This document shows, piece by piece, positions 32,047-40,847 of a stretch of DNA of 64,000 nucleotides. A program made the translations under genes and the position numbers. Each line of letters begins with the position of its first letter. Position 1 is the stretch's first letter. Below the pieces are notes generated by a model. It was not told the DNA's origin. It saw nothing but the letters and a program-made list of their open reading frames with translations, and ran no database searches. Source of the stretch: Pseudomonadota bacterium (GTDB taxonomy: Bacteria; Pseudomonadota; Alphaproteobacteria; Sphingomonadales; Sphingomonadaceae); contig JBCBSU010000001.1 of the NCBI GenBank assembly GCA_039818985.1, positions 150,367-214,366 of the forward strand. The letters run 5' to 3'.

Positions 32047-33180
32047 ATGACGAAATTTTCGAATGTTTTTTCTCGCATCGGTTCTCTTATGGCGGCAGGC
32101 AATCCCTGGGGCGACGGTCCATCCAAAGGCGGTTCGGGCAACGGTTCCAATGGCGGCGGACCGAGCAATCCGTGGCAGCCTTCGGGCGGCGGTTCGAGCG
32201 GTTCGGGCGGCAAGTCCGGTTCGATCGAAGACCTGTTCCGCCGCGGCGGTGGCGGCAATAAGGGCGGTGGCTTTTCCGGCCTTCCCAAGCGACCCAACGG
32301 CAAAAGCTATGTGCCGTGGATTATCGTGCTGGCTGTGCTGCTGTGGATCGGCTTTACCAGTGTCTGGCGTGTCGATGCGCGTGAACAGGGTGTGGTGAAG
32401 CTGCTCGGCAGCTATTCACGCACTGTCCAACCGGGTATCAATTTCACACTGCCTGCACCGTTCGAGACGATGGAGAAGGTCGACACGCAGGCGATCCGCG
32501 AAATGCCGATCGGCAGCCCGAGCGCGAGCGATGAGAATTTCGTGCTGACCAGCGACCAGAACATCATCGACATGGCCTATGAAGTGCGCTGGTCGGTGCG
32601 TAATCCGGAGCAGTTCCTGTTCCAGCTCGACAGCCCGCAGGATGCCATTCGCGATTCCGCCGAGAGCGCCATGCGTGCGGTGATTGCCAATTTTTCGCTC
32701 GATGATGCCATTGGCCCGGGTCGTTCGGACATTGAGGCCCAGGTGCGCAGCCGGATGCAGACCATTCTTGACGATTATGGCGCCGGGGTGACGATACAGG
32801 GCATTGCCATTCGCCAGTCCGATCCGCCCCAGGCAGTCAATGAGGCGTTCAAGGAAGTCAATGTGGCGCAACAGGATGCCGAGACCGCGAAGAACAATGC
32901 CCGTGCCTATGCGCGCCAGGTTATCGAGGAAGCCGAAGGCCAGACCTCGCGTTTCGATCAGGTCTATGAGGAATATCGCCTAGCCCCTGAAGTGACGCGC
33001 AAGCGGCTCTATTACGAGACACTGGAACGGGTTCTTGGCAATGTCGACAAGACGATCGTCGAAACCGGCAATGTCACTCCTTATCTGCCGCTTCCCGAGT
33101 TGCGTCGCCGGGCGCAGAATCCTCCATCACCTCCAACTGATTCCGGCAATACCCAGGTTGTGACAGGAGGCGGCCAGTGA
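32047..33180 (+). CDS. hflK: HflK, membrane-protease regulator (SPFH/band 7)
   Basis: A 377-residue protein with a Gly/Ser-rich N-terminal segment (NPWGDGPSKGGSGN, ~15-75), one transmembrane helix (YVPWIIVLAVLLWIGF), and an SPFH domain (REQGVVKLLGSYSRTVQPG through VNEAFKEVNVAQQDAE). The C-terminus is Pro-rich. It forms the HflK-HflC ring around FtsH and limits its proteolysis. ATG 32047 is chosen; ATG 32089 is an alternative and neither has a strong ribosome site. The stop overlaps the hflC GTG start (GTGA). Confidence 0.93.
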   Translation: MTKFSNVFSRIGSLMAAGNPWGDGPSKGGSGNGSNGGGPSNPWQPSGGGSSGSGGKSGSIEDLFRRGGGGNKGGGFSGLPKRPNGKSYVPWIIVLAVLLWIGFTSVWRVDAREQGVVKLLGSYSRTVQPGINFTLPAPFETMEKVDTQAIREMPIGSPSASDENFVLTSDQNIIDMAYEVRWSVRNPEQFLFQLDSPQDAIRDSAESAMRAVIANFSLDDAIGPGRSDIEAQVRSRMQTILDDYGAGVTIQGIAIRQSDPPQAVNEAFKEVNVAQQDAETAKNNARAYARQVIEEAEGQTSRFDQVYEEYRLAPEVTRKRLYYETLERVLGNVDKTIVETGNVTPYLPLPELRRRAQNPPSPPTDSGNTQVVTGGGQ

Positions 33181-34019
33181 ACGGACGTTTTACCAATCCC
33201 GTCTTTCTCGGTGCCGGTGCCATTGTCCTGCTGGTGCTGCTGGCGCTGTCGGTTTCGGTGGTTCAGGAGACCGAACAGGCACTGATCCTGCGTTACGGTG
33301 AACCGGTGCGCAAGGTGAATGTCTATGAGTCCAATGAGGCTTTCGGCACCACTGCGGGTGTTGCCTTCCGCGTGCCTTTTGTTGAACAGATCCAGTATAT
33401 CGACAAGCGGGTGCTGAATGTGCAGATGGAGCGGCAGGAAGTGCTGTCGACCGACAAGCTGCGGCTGCAGGTCGATGCCTTTGCCCGGTTCCGCATCACC
33501 AACCCGCTGCAAATGTATCGCTCGATCCGCACCGAAGATGCGCTGCAGACCCAGCTGCGTACCATTCTCGGTTCGTCACTGCGTAACGAGCTCGGCAAGC
33601 GCTCCTTCGCCACATTGCTCAGCCCCGAGCGCGGCCAGGTTATGGAGAATATCCAGACTGCACTCAACGTGCAGGCGCGCAAATATGGCGCCGAGATTAT
33701 CGACGTGCGCATCAAGCGCGCCGATCTGCCCGAGGGCACGCCGCTCGATTCGGCCTTTGCGCGTATGCGTTCCGAACGGCAGCAGGAAGCGACGGCCATC
33801 CGCGCCGAAGGCCGCAAGGATGCCCAGGTGATCCGCGGCCAGGCTGAAGCCGAATCCGCGCGTATCTATGCTGAAAGCTATGGCAAGGACCCTGATTTCT
33901 ATGATTTCTATCGGGCCATGCAAAGCTATGACCAGACTTTTGTGCGCGGTGAGGGCGACGCGTCCATGGTACTGTCACCCGACAGCGAATATCTGCGGCA
34001 GTTCCGCGGGCAGCGCTGA
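33177..34019 (+). CDS. hflC: HflC, membrane-protease regulator (SPFH/band 7)
   Basis: A 280-residue partner of HflK: an N-terminal transmembrane helix (GAGAIVLLVLLALSVSV), an SPFH domain (VQETEQALILRYGEPVRKV) and the long helical region DLPEGTPLDSAFARMRSERQQEA followed by AESARIYAESYGKDPDFYDFYR. Starts at GTG 33177, coupled to hflK. Followed 168 bases later by a DegP-type protease, the usual alphaproteobacterial order. Confidence 0.95.
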   Translation: MNGRFTNPVFLGAGAIVLLVLLALSVSVVQETEQALILRYGEPVRKVNVYESNEAFGTTAGVAFRVPFVEQIQYIDKRVLNVQMERQEVLSTDKLRLQVDAFARFRITNPLQMYRSIRTEDALQTQLRTILGSSLRNELGKRSFATLLSPERGQVMENIQTALNVQARKYGAEIIDVRIKRADLPEGTPLDSAFARMRSERQQEATAIRAEGRKDAQVIRGQAEAESARIYAESYGKDPDFYDFYRAMQSYDQTFVRGEGDASMVLSPDSEYLRQFRGQR

Positions 34020-34187
34020 CCCGGCGCATAGAAGTTTTGGCTGACAGGATTGCGTCGACAACTGTTTATTCAATCCGGGTTAAGCCGCATCTGGCCAGAG
34101 ATGGTTCGAAACTTTGCATATTGTAAAGCGCCGCGTGGGCATATCGGCAGTGACCGGCCCGCGCCGCCAGAATGAGAGGAAAATATT

Positions 34188-35720
34188 GTGCGTTATGCTT
34201 ATGGAGTGACGACAGCCCTGCTGCTGGCGGGAAGTGCTGTGGCGCTGGCAACCGGGCAGCCTCTGGGGGCGCAGGTTGCGCAGAATGACGAACAGGCGAT
34301 GCGCGCCGCGGTGCCGCGCGCCGGCGCGCCGCTCAGCTTTGCCGATCTCACCGAACAGCTCCAGCCTGCGGTGGTCAATATCTCGACCAAGCAGCGCATC
34401 CGGGTGCGCAACAATCCCTTTGCGGGCACGCCCTTTGGCGAATTGTTCGGCAATCGCCGTGGCGGCAATAACAATCAGGAGCGGACCCGCCCGGCGCAAT
34501 CGCTTGGTTCGGGCTTCATCATCTCCGCTGATGGCTATGTCGTCACCAACAACCATGTGGTTTCCACCGATCAGCGCAATGCGACGATCGAATCAATCAC
34601 TGTTACCATGCCCGACGGCAAGGAATATGAGGCCGAGCTGGTTGGGCGCGACCCTGAATCCGACCTTGCGGTGCTGAAGATCGAGCGCAGCGATCCCTTC
34701 CCCTTTGTGAAGTTCGGGGATTCGACACAGACCCGCGTGGGTGACTGGGTCATTGCCATCGGCAACCCCTTTGGTCTTGGCGGTACCGTGACCTCGGGCA
34801 TTATTTCGGCCGTCTATCGCAACACCGGGCAGGGTGGCGCCTATGACCGCTATCTGCAGACCGATGCCTCGATCAACCGCGGCAATTCGGGCGGCCCTAT
34901 GTTCGATCTCAACGGCAATGTCATCGGCATCAACAACGCGATCATCTCGCCCACCGGCGGCAGCGTCGGTATCGGCTTTGCCATTCCGTCGGAAGTGGCG
35001 GTACCGATTGTCGAGACGCTGAAACGCGGCGAAGCGGTAGAGCGTGGTTTCCTCGGGGTGCAGATTTCGCAGCTCAACGAAGATCTGGCCGATTCGCTCG
35101 GCCTGCCGAAGAATCGCGGCGAGTTCATCCAGAGTGTCCAGGAAGACGGACCGGCGGCCAAGGCCGGTATCCGCGCCGGTGATGTTGTTATCTCGGTCGA
35201 CAATAAGGAGATCACGCCGGACCAGACACTGTCCTTCATCGTTGCCAATATCGCACCCGGCCAGACGGTACCGATCGAGTTGATCCGCAACGGTCGCCGC
35301 CAGACAGTGCGTGCCACGGTTGCCGAACGTCCGGCACCGGAGCAGATGGCAGAGGCCTTCGGTATTCCCGATCAGGACTTTAGCGAAGAAGATCCGGAGC
35401 AGAATGAAGCCGCGGCAAGCGAGGTGCTTGGTATTGCGGTGGTCGAGCTGACACCGGCAATTGCACGCCAGGTCGGCGTGCCGACAGAAACCAAGGGCGT
35501 TGTCATCGCCGCTGTCGATCCGAACAGTGATGCTGCGCGCAAGCGGCTGCGTCGTGGGGATGTAATCCTTTCCGCTAATGGCCAGGCAACCACCACGCCC
35601 GATGCACTGTCCGGGGCAGTCGATGCCGCCCGTTCGGATGGTCGTGATGCCGTGCTGCTCAGGGTGCAGCGCCGCAGCGCCCGCCCGCAATTCGTGCCGG
35701 TGCGTATCCGCGACAACTGA
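34188..35720 (+). CDS. degP: DegP/HtrA-family periplasmic serine protease with two PDZ domains
   Basis: A 510-residue periplasmic protease-chaperone. Signal peptide to about ALATGQPLGAQ. The trypsin-like domain has the triad His ~123 (VVTNNHVVS), Asp ~159 (ESDLAVLKI) and Ser ~234 (RGNSGGPMF). PDZ1 begins near residue 285 (GFLGVQISQLNEDL) and PDZ2 near residue 410 (LGIAVVELTPAI). It degrades or refolds misfolded envelope proteins. GTG 34188 follows an AGAGGAAA ribosome site. It is downstream of hflKC and followed by an intrinsic terminator. Confidence 0.95.
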   Translation: MRYAYGVTTALLLAGSAVALATGQPLGAQVAQNDEQAMRAAVPRAGAPLSFADLTEQLQPAVVNISTKQRIRVRNNPFAGTPFGELFGNRRGGNNNQERTRPAQSLGSGFIISADGYVVTNNHVVSTDQRNATIESITVTMPDGKEYEAELVGRDPESDLAVLKIERSDPFPFVKFGDSTQTRVGDWVIAIGNPFGLGGTVTSGIISAVYRNTGQGGAYDRYLQTDASINRGNSGGPMFDLNGNVIGINNAIISPTGGSVGIGFAIPSEVAVPIVETLKRGEAVERGFLGVQISQLNEDLADSLGLPKNRGEFIQSVQEDGPAAKAGIRAGDVVISVDNKEITPDQTLSFIVANIAPGQTVPIELIRNGRRQTVRATVAERPAPEQMAEAFGIPDQDFSEEDPEQNEAAASEVLGIAVVELTPAIARQVGVPTETKGVVIAAVDPNSDAARKRLRRGDVILSANGQATTTPDALSGAVDAARSDGRDAVLLRVQRRSARPQFVPVRIRDN

Positions 35721-35749
35721 GCCCCGGGCGCGGCCATGCGATAATCCAG

Positions 35750-35785
35750 AAGGCGGTTCGGCTTTCGGGCCGTGCCGCCTTTTTG
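35750..35785 (+). terminator. Intrinsic terminator after degP
   Basis: AAGGCGG (from 35750) pairs with CCGCCTTT; an inner CGGC/GCCG-type stem surrounds a TTTC-containing loop; a T-run (TTTTT) follows. It lies ~30 bases after the degP stop. Confidence 0.8.
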
Positions 35786-35905
35786 CTTGTCCCCTGATAA
35801 TCGGCGGGGAGTTGCCGCTTGCGTCAACTTGTGACTCGCCCGCCCCCTTCCTAGTCTGCTGCAAAATCAGGCGGGCATGCAGCCACGCCAGGCAGGAGAG
35901 TATCT

Positions 35906-36628
35906 ATGGGCAGAGTAGCAGTGGTTACCGGCGGTACGCGCGGCATTGGCGAGGCGATCAGTCTGGCGCTGAAGGATCAGGGGCGCACGGTAATCGCCAG
36001 CTATGGCGGCAATGACGAAGCGGCACAGGCCTTTTCCGAGCGCACCGGCATCGCAACGCAGAAATGGGATGTCGGCGATTTCGTTTCCTGCATGGAGGCG
36101 GTGGAGAAAATCACTGCCGATCATGGCGATATCGACATTCTTGTGAACAATGCCGGCATCACCCGCGACGCGACGATGATGAAGATGAGCTGGGAGCAGT
36201 GGGACGAGGTGATCCGCGTCGACCTTACCGGCTGCTTCAACATGGCCAAGGGCGTGTTCCCCGGCATGCGCACCCGGGGCTGGGGACGCATCGTCAATAT
36301 CGGTTCGGTCAATGGCCAGGGAGGTCAGATCGGCCAGGTAAACTATGCTGCCGCCAAATCGGGCATTCACGGCTTCACCAAATCGCTGGCGATGGAAGGC
36401 GCGCGCTATGGCGTTACCGCCAATGCTATTGCGCCTGGCTATATCGCCACCGAGATGCTTTCCAGCATTCCGGAAAAGGTGATGGAGAAGATCGTCGCGC
36501 AAATCCCGGTCGGACGACTGGGCCAAGCCGAGGAGATTGCCCGCGGTGTGACTTTCCTGACTTCCGAGGATGCCAATTTTGTCACCGGGTCGACCCTCTC
36601 GATCAATGGCGGCCAGCATATGTACTAA
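35906..36628 (+). CDS. phaB: Acetoacetyl-CoA reductase (SDR family)
   Basis: A 240-residue NADPH-dependent short-chain dehydrogenase of the PhaB type: VTGGTRGIGEAIS (cofactor), NNAGITRDATMMKM, catalytic Ser/Tyr/Lys in NIGSVNGQGGQ and QVNYAAAKSG, and the PhaB-type C-terminus LSINGGQHMY. It makes 3-hydroxybutyryl-CoA for polyhydroxybutyrate. The PHB synthase and thiolase genes are not in the window. The ribosome site AGGAGAG precedes ATG 35906. Confidence 0.93.
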   Translation: MGRVAVVTGGTRGIGEAISLALKDQGRTVIASYGGNDEAAQAFSERTGIATQKWDVGDFVSCMEAVEKITADHGDIDILVNNAGITRDATMMKMSWEQWDEVIRVDLTGCFNMAKGVFPGMRTRGWGRIVNIGSVNGQGGQIGQVNYAAAKSGIHGFTKSLAMEGARYGVTANAIAPGYIATEMLSSIPEKVMEKIVAQIPVGRLGQAEEIARGVTFLTSEDANFVTGSTLSINGGQHMY

Positions 36629-36751
36629 ATTTCGGGTTTGTGCTGGGCTGCAAAAACAAGTCCGTTGTGCTTCCGGTGCTCAGCTATTGTGAATAGCCTG
36701 CGCTCCGGTTCTCACGGCCTTGCTTTTTCGCCGAAGCCCAAACCCGAAATT
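36628..36751. repeat. 13-bp inverted repeat framing 100 bp after phaB
   Basis: AATTTCGGGTTTG (36628-36640, overlapping the phaB stop) and its exact complement CAAACCCGAAATT (36739-36751) frame about 100 bp. An inner GGGCT/AGCCC pair extends the match. It may be the remnant of a small inserted element or a long-range terminator stem. Confidence 0.55.
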
Positions 36752-36771
36752 GACGCCTGGTATATTCTTCG

Positions 36772-36799
36772 TTCGGGCTGAGCTTGTCGAAGCCCCGCT
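36772..36799. repeat. REP-like dispersed repeat
   Basis: GTTCGGGCTGAGCTTGTCGA is followed by AGCCCCG. This motif (TTCGACAAGCTCAGCC on the other strand) is a widely dispersed intergenic repeat in proteobacteria, well known from its translation GFDKLSPNE. It lies in the gap upstream of the RHH-GNAT gene. Confidence 0.6.
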
Positions 36800-36842
36800 C
36801 TTTTTCTTGGGCAATCTCAAGGTAAGAGGCGTATAGAGCGAT

Positions 36843-37571
36843 ATGCCCGAAATCCCCTATCACCCGCCGGTCAAGCGCAGCATCACGCTTTCCGGTCATG
36901 CTACCTCGATAAGCTTGGAGCCGCTATTCTGGGACCGGTTGAAAGCCGCGGCGGCGGCGCATGGCATTCCGGTGGCGGCGCTGGTCGGTCGTATCGATGT
37001 CGAGCGGATGCAGGCAGAGACACCGCCGGGACTGGCCAGTGCCATCCGCATCTGGCTGATGGCCGGGGCTGGCGGCATACAGCCGCAAGAGATGCGGCTT
37101 CGCGTAGCGCAGCCGGACGATTATGATGCGCTGGGCCAGCTGGTCTATGATGCAGTCCACGCCGAACCCAGCCCCTATAATGCCGCACAGCGCGCCGCCT
37201 GGATGCCAGCGCCGCGCCATGGCGCTGACTGGCATGCGCGCCTTGCCGGGCAGCATGTGGTCGTCGCCGAAGATGGTGCAGGCATTGCCCAGGGCTTTAT
37301 GAGCCTCGAACCCGGGGATGATCCGGGTCATGGCTATGTCGATTTTGCCTATATCCGTGCCGAAGCGCGCGGCAGCGGTTTGTTTCGCCGGATCTATGCG
37401 GAGATCGAGAAGCATGCCCGCGATGCGGGGCTGACACGGCTCAACACCCATGCCAGTCTTGCCGCGCAGCCGGCCTTTGCCGCCATGGGCTTTGTCGTAG
37501 AGGAGGAAGAGGCGGTTGCAATCGGCGCTGAAAAGCTGAAACGATTTGCGATGATGCACAGCCTTGACTGA
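36843..37571 (+). CDS. Ribbon-helix-helix domain fused to a GNAT acetyltransferase
   Basis: A 242-residue two-domain protein. Residues ~10-75 match the RHH_4 type of ribbon-helix-helix DNA-binding domain (KRSITLSGHATSISLEPLF, WDRLKAAAAAHG, ALVGRID, LASAIRIWLM). Residues ~82-240 are a GNAT acetyltransferase (LRVAQPDDYDALGQLVYDAV, HVVVAEDGAGIAQGFMSLEP, the CoA loop RAEARGSGLFRRIYAEIE). DNA-binding RHH antitoxins and GNAT toxins normally occur as adjacent genes (TacA-TacT type). Fusion in one chain is unusual, though RHH_4 differs from those antitoxins. Possible roles are regulator, acetyltransferase or self-neutralised toxin. Confidence 0.8.
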   Translation: MPEIPYHPPVKRSITLSGHATSISLEPLFWDRLKAAAAAHGIPVAALVGRIDVERMQAETPPGLASAIRIWLMAGAGGIQPQEMRLRVAQPDDYDALGQLVYDAVHAEPSPYNAAQRAAWMPAPRHGADWHARLAGQHVVVAEDGAGIAQGFMSLEPGDDPGHGYVDFAYIRAEARGSGLFRRIYAEIEKHARDAGLTRLNTHASLAAQPAFAAMGFVVEEEEAVAIGAEKLKRFAMMHSLD

Positions 37572-37650
37572 TGCGATCCGGCTAGCGCGCGAGTAATCCG
37601 AAAAGGTTTCGCACCGCGTGCTATGCCAATTGAGCAATCAGGATGATGCC

Positions 37651-38076
37651 CTAAAGCACCCGCGCCCGCTGCTCGGGCGATGGCATCCAACAGGTCTCGC
37701 GCTGGCCGAAAATACGGTAACGGTTGCGCGCGATGAAGCGATAGAGCGGGTCGCGCAGGAATTTCGGCACCAGTTTGAAAATGCCGAATGCTCTCCAGGG
37801 CCAGCCCAGGCCGGTATAGATTGCAAGCACCGCATCGCTATCGCGCAGCACGGTATCGCCATTGACCAGTATCAGCGTTTCGGGATTGGCCGGATCAATG
37901 CCGTTGCGGCGATACAGCGTTTCGCCAACGCTGTTCTGCATCGAGGCAAGATAGAAATGGTGCCGCTTGTCATATTTCAGCACGAACCGGGCGTTGACGC
38001 TGCACAAGACACACATGGCGTCAAAGACGATTATCGGTCCGTCGGGAATGACCGGCGTTTCTGGCTGCGCGTTCAC
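37651..38076 (-). CDS. DCC-family thiol-disulfide oxidoreductase-like protein (DUF393)
   Basis: A 141-residue protein with the family-defining DxxCxxC near the start (FDAMCVLCSVNARFVL). Later conserved parts are MQNSVGETLYRRNG and LRDSDAVLAIYTGLGWPW, with YRFIARNRYRIFG near the end. A thioredoxin-like fold is presumed; substrate unknown. Isolated minus-strand gene between the RHH-GNAT gene and the surface-antigen-like pair. Confidence 0.88.
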   Translation of the reverse strand: MNAQPETPVIPDGPIIVFDAMCVLCSVNARFVLKYDKRHHFYLASMQNSVGETLYRRNGIDPANPETLILVNGDTVLRDSDAVLAIYTGLGWPWRAFGIFKLVPKFLRDPLYRFIARNRYRIFGQRETCWMPSPEQRARVL

Positions 38077-38130
38077 CGACCCAATATGGCGCGTCTCGCG
38101 GTTTGTGCCAAGGGCTGGTTCAAGCGGAAA

Positions 38131-38760
38131 TCATGCCGCCAGCACATAGGACTTCTCGCCTTCATTGCGGCACATGCGTTTTTCGACGCGGGTTTCCTCG
38201 CCTTCGATGATCGCGATATCGGTCACCGTCATGCATTTGCCGCCGCTGGGACGTGAATTGACCGCCGTCACCGTCGATGACCCAGACACGCCCTGACGTG
38301 TCGGACTTTCCCATGACGCGCTGGCGCCGACCTCTTCCTTCTCGGTGGCCTGGCGGCTGGCCTCGGCGGCGGCGGCCTGCTCCTCGGCATCGAGCTGACA
38401 GGCAATTTCATCGGCCAATATATCGGAGAAATCATTGTTGATGATATCATCAAGCTCGCTGAGGCCGGCGGCGCGGCTGACATCGCCGAGCAGACCCCGC
38501 GCGGCATTATTGTCGCGCCGCGCGGCACGGCATTTCTCAGCCGCAGTCATGTCGGTCTTGCGCTGCTCTTCCTCTTTTTTCCGGCGCTCGCGTTCGCGTG
38601 CCCTTTTGGCTTCGCGTCCGATGCGCCCGAGAAACTGGAACGTGCTTGTCGCCGAAGAGAAGCCGGTGGCGGGTTCGGCTGCCCATGCCGCCATATGCGG
38701 GGCCGGCATCATCAGCGCAGCAGCGGATAATGCGGTAACGATCCGATGCGAAAAGGCCAT
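38131..38760 (-). CDS. Exported protein with 17-kDa surface-antigen-like C-terminal domain
   Basis: A 209-residue protein with a signal peptide (to about AAWAAEP) and a highly charged helical segment (REAKRARERERRKKEEEQRK, ~48-68). A C-terminal domain follows with ADEIACQLDAEEQAAAAEA, SASWESPTRQGVSGSSTVT and IIEGEETRVEKRMCRN. The last part is ~60% identical by eye to the C-terminus of the neighbouring gene product and resembles the rickettsial 17-kDa antigen outer-membrane domain. Function unknown. It lies downstream of its paralogue on the same strand. Confidence 0.7.
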   Translation of the reverse strand: MAFSHRIVTALSAAALMMPAPHMAAWAAEPATGFSSATSTFQFLGRIGREAKRARERERRKKEEEQRKTDMTAAEKCRAARRDNNAARGLLGDVSRAAGLSELDDIINNDFSDILADEIACQLDAEEQAAAAEASRQATEKEEVGASASWESPTRQGVSGSSTVTAVNSRPSGGKCMTVTDIAIIEGEETRVEKRMCRNEGEKSYVLAA

Positions 38761-38879
38761 GCTGTTCCTCCCTGACAGAGCTTGATCATGTCACAAGCAT
38801 GGCGTCGGGGGAAGCAATTTGCGGTGATATGCCGCACATTGGCAGCGATAATGCTGGGGCTGTCGGCTGAGGCCACTGG

Positions 38880-39878
38880 CTAGGCCAGGACATAGGCCCT
38901 TTCGCCGGGATTGCGGCACATACGCTTTTCGATCCGGGTTTCCTCACCCTCGATAATCGCGATATCGGTGATGGTCATGCAGCGCCCGCCATTGGGCCGC
39001 GCCACCAATTCGGTTACGGTGGATGAGCCGGATACACCCTGGCGCGTCGGACTCTGCCAGCTGGCAGTGGCACCGACGCGTTCTTCCTGTGTTACCTTTT
39101 CCGTCGCCTTGACCGCCTCTTCCTGCTCCTCTCTGGTCAACTGGCAAGCGATTTCGCCGACCAGTACCGCCGAGGCGCCAGCGACCAGAACCGTCTCCAG
39201 TCCGTCCAGACCCGCCGCCTGTCCGGCAATGCCGCCAACCAGTCCGCCAAGCAGGCCGCCACGCTTGCGCGCCTTGCCGCAACCCTGCGATTTTGTCTTT
39301 TTCTTCTTCCCGTCGGCCTCGGCGATCTGCGCCTCTGGCAGGGTATATTCGGGCACCGGATAGCCATTGCACCCGGTGTTGAAGCAGAAACGGTCCTGCA
39401 GATAGGCACGATCCTCCTCATAGTGCGCGACCGCGATGCGATAATCGGCCATATTCGCTCCATCGGGCTCTGATGCGGCATGCTCGGCGCGCATCTCGGC
39501 GTAAAAGCGCTGCTGTACCGCAGGGGTGAGTGTTGCATTGCCTTGCACCTGGGTGGAATAGATGCGCGCGATTTCGGTCTGGTGCGCGATCATCGCTTCG
39601 GCAAAGGGTAGCAACACATCGTTATAATAGGCGTCGATTGTTGCGGTGCACTGGTTGACCGCTTCGGCGCGTTCCCATGGCGGGTCCAGCTTTTGCCAGT
39701 CCTCGCGACAATCGGGATAACCCTCTGCAGACAGTGCGGGTGCCGTCGGCAATTCGGGTATGACCATGATCTCGCCTGCGGCATTGCGCTCCTGTGCCGC
39801 TACGCTTACCGGACCGGGCAATCCGGCAGCGAGTAGTGCTCCTAAAAGGGCAGGCGCAAGAACCAGTGAAGGACGCAT
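38880..39878 (-). CDS. Exported protein with glycine-zipper and 17-kDa surface-antigen-like domain
   Basis: A 332-residue protein: signal peptide (to about SVAAQER), a ~190-residue region with six or more Cys (CREDW, NQCTATIDAYY, RFCFNTGCNGY), a basic stretch, then a Gly-rich segment (GGLLGGLVGGIAGQAAG) of the glycine-zipper type. The C-terminal ~80 residues are shared with the next gene product: EIACQLTREEQEEA, TASWQSPTRQGVSGSSTVT, IIEGEETRIEKRMCRN. Probably outer-membrane associated. The N-terminal part has no family that I recognise. Confidence 0.7.
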   Translation of the reverse strand: MRPSLVLAPALLGALLAAGLPGPVSVAAQERNAAGEIMVIPELPTAPALSAEGYPDCREDWQKLDPPWERAEAVNQCTATIDAYYNDVLLPFAEAMIAHQTEIARIYSTQVQGNATLTPAVQQRFYAEMRAEHAASEPDGANMADYRIAVAHYEEDRAYLQDRFCFNTGCNGYPVPEYTLPEAQIAEADGKKKKTKSQGCGKARKRGGLLGGLVGGIAGQAAGLDGLETVLVAGASAVLVGEIACQLTREEQEEAVKATEKVTQEERVGATASWQSPTRQGVSGSSTVTELVARPNGGRCMTITDIAIIEGEETRIEKRMCRNPGERAYVLA

Positions 39879-39997
39879 TTTTTCCTCTCCTGCAATGGCT
39901 TAGACACAAAGCCGGTAATGTGCAAACCACCCCGTGATGATATAGCATCGCGCAATAGCCCTTGTGACTGGCGGCACGCAGGTTTACCCTTAATCTT

Positions 39998-40837
39998 ATG
40001 AGCATGATGCTGAAACATATACAAAGCCGTACCGTCCTGACGCTATGTGCGGCGGCGTTGCTGGTCGCCAATGGTCCCGCACAGGATGGTGCCAGGGATC
40101 CGGATAACCCGACCTGCCCGCGCGAACCCAATTGGGCCGGCGACAAGGATATGACCCTGACCGTCGGCACGGTAAAGGGCGATGCGATTGTCGCCGGGGA
40201 CAAGCCGGTCTATCGCTTCGCTCCCGATGCTTCGGGCCGCCAGACTGATACCGGACTGGAAGGATTCAAGATTTTGCTCGCCGAGGGTATTGTCGATGCC
40301 GGCGTTCCCGAGCGGCTGGAAAAGGTCATCAAGGCCCATCCCGATATTGACGAGATCTGGGTGCGCTCACCCGGTGGCGATGCCCGTGCCGGCAACGCCG
40401 CCGGCCTGATGATCCGCAAACAGCTGGGCCTCAGGAAAGACGGCAATTTCATCGTTACCCGCATCCCCTCCGGCTGGGCCTGCTTCAGCGCCTGCAACTT
40501 CGTCTTTATGGGCGGCGATATCCGCATTGTCGAGGAAGGCGGACATTTCATGGTGCATATGTTCACCAGCACCGGCGATCGCGATGCCATCGATTACAGC
40601 GTTGCCATGGGCACCGATTCCACCATCGAGCTGATCGGGGATATCGAACAGGAGAGTGCGCTGCTGGCGACCGAGGACAATGATTTCCTGATCCGCATGG
40701 GTGTGTCGCGCCGGCTGTTGTCCGAGGTGATGTATCGCCAGAAAGCGGTGAAGACCGAGGACGACAAATCCACCCGCTATTGCCTCAGCGTTGCCGAGGC
40801 ACGCGAATATAATGTTGCCAATGGCGTAGCGGAGTAG
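39998..40837 (+). CDS. Exported ClpP/crotonase-fold protein (COG3904-like)
   Basis: A 279-residue protein with an N-terminal signal (ALLVANGPAQDG). The body resembles the periplasmic ClpP-like family: IDEIWVRSPGGDARAGNAAG (oxyanion Gly-Gly), SGWACFSACNFVFMGG with the candidate nucleophile Ser in FSAC, and a following His (GHFMVHMFTS). This order fits a ClpP-type Ser-His arrangement, but protease activity is not proven. Convergent with an HNH nuclease gene, with 10 bases between stops. Confidence 0.75.
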   Translation: MSMMLKHIQSRTVLTLCAAALLVANGPAQDGARDPDNPTCPREPNWAGDKDMTLTVGTVKGDAIVAGDKPVYRFAPDASGRQTDTGLEGFKILLAEGIVDAGVPERLEKVIKAHPDIDEIWVRSPGGDARAGNAAGLMIRKQLGLRKDGNFIVTRIPSGWACFSACNFVFMGGDIRIVEEGGHFMVHMFTSTGDRDAIDYSVAMGTDSTIELIGDIEQESALLATEDNDFLIRMGVSRRLLSEVMYRQKAVKTEDDKSTRYCLSVAEAREYNVANGVAE

Positions 40838-40847
40838 ACCTTAGCGG

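Noticed and set aside
34593-35864. 423-codon minus-strand open frame over degP
   Set aside because: Antisense shadow; no start signal or family features.
36684-36899. 71-codon minus-strand frame containing GFDKLSPNE
   Set aside because: The translated motif is the well-known shadow of a dispersed REP-like repeat, not a protein.
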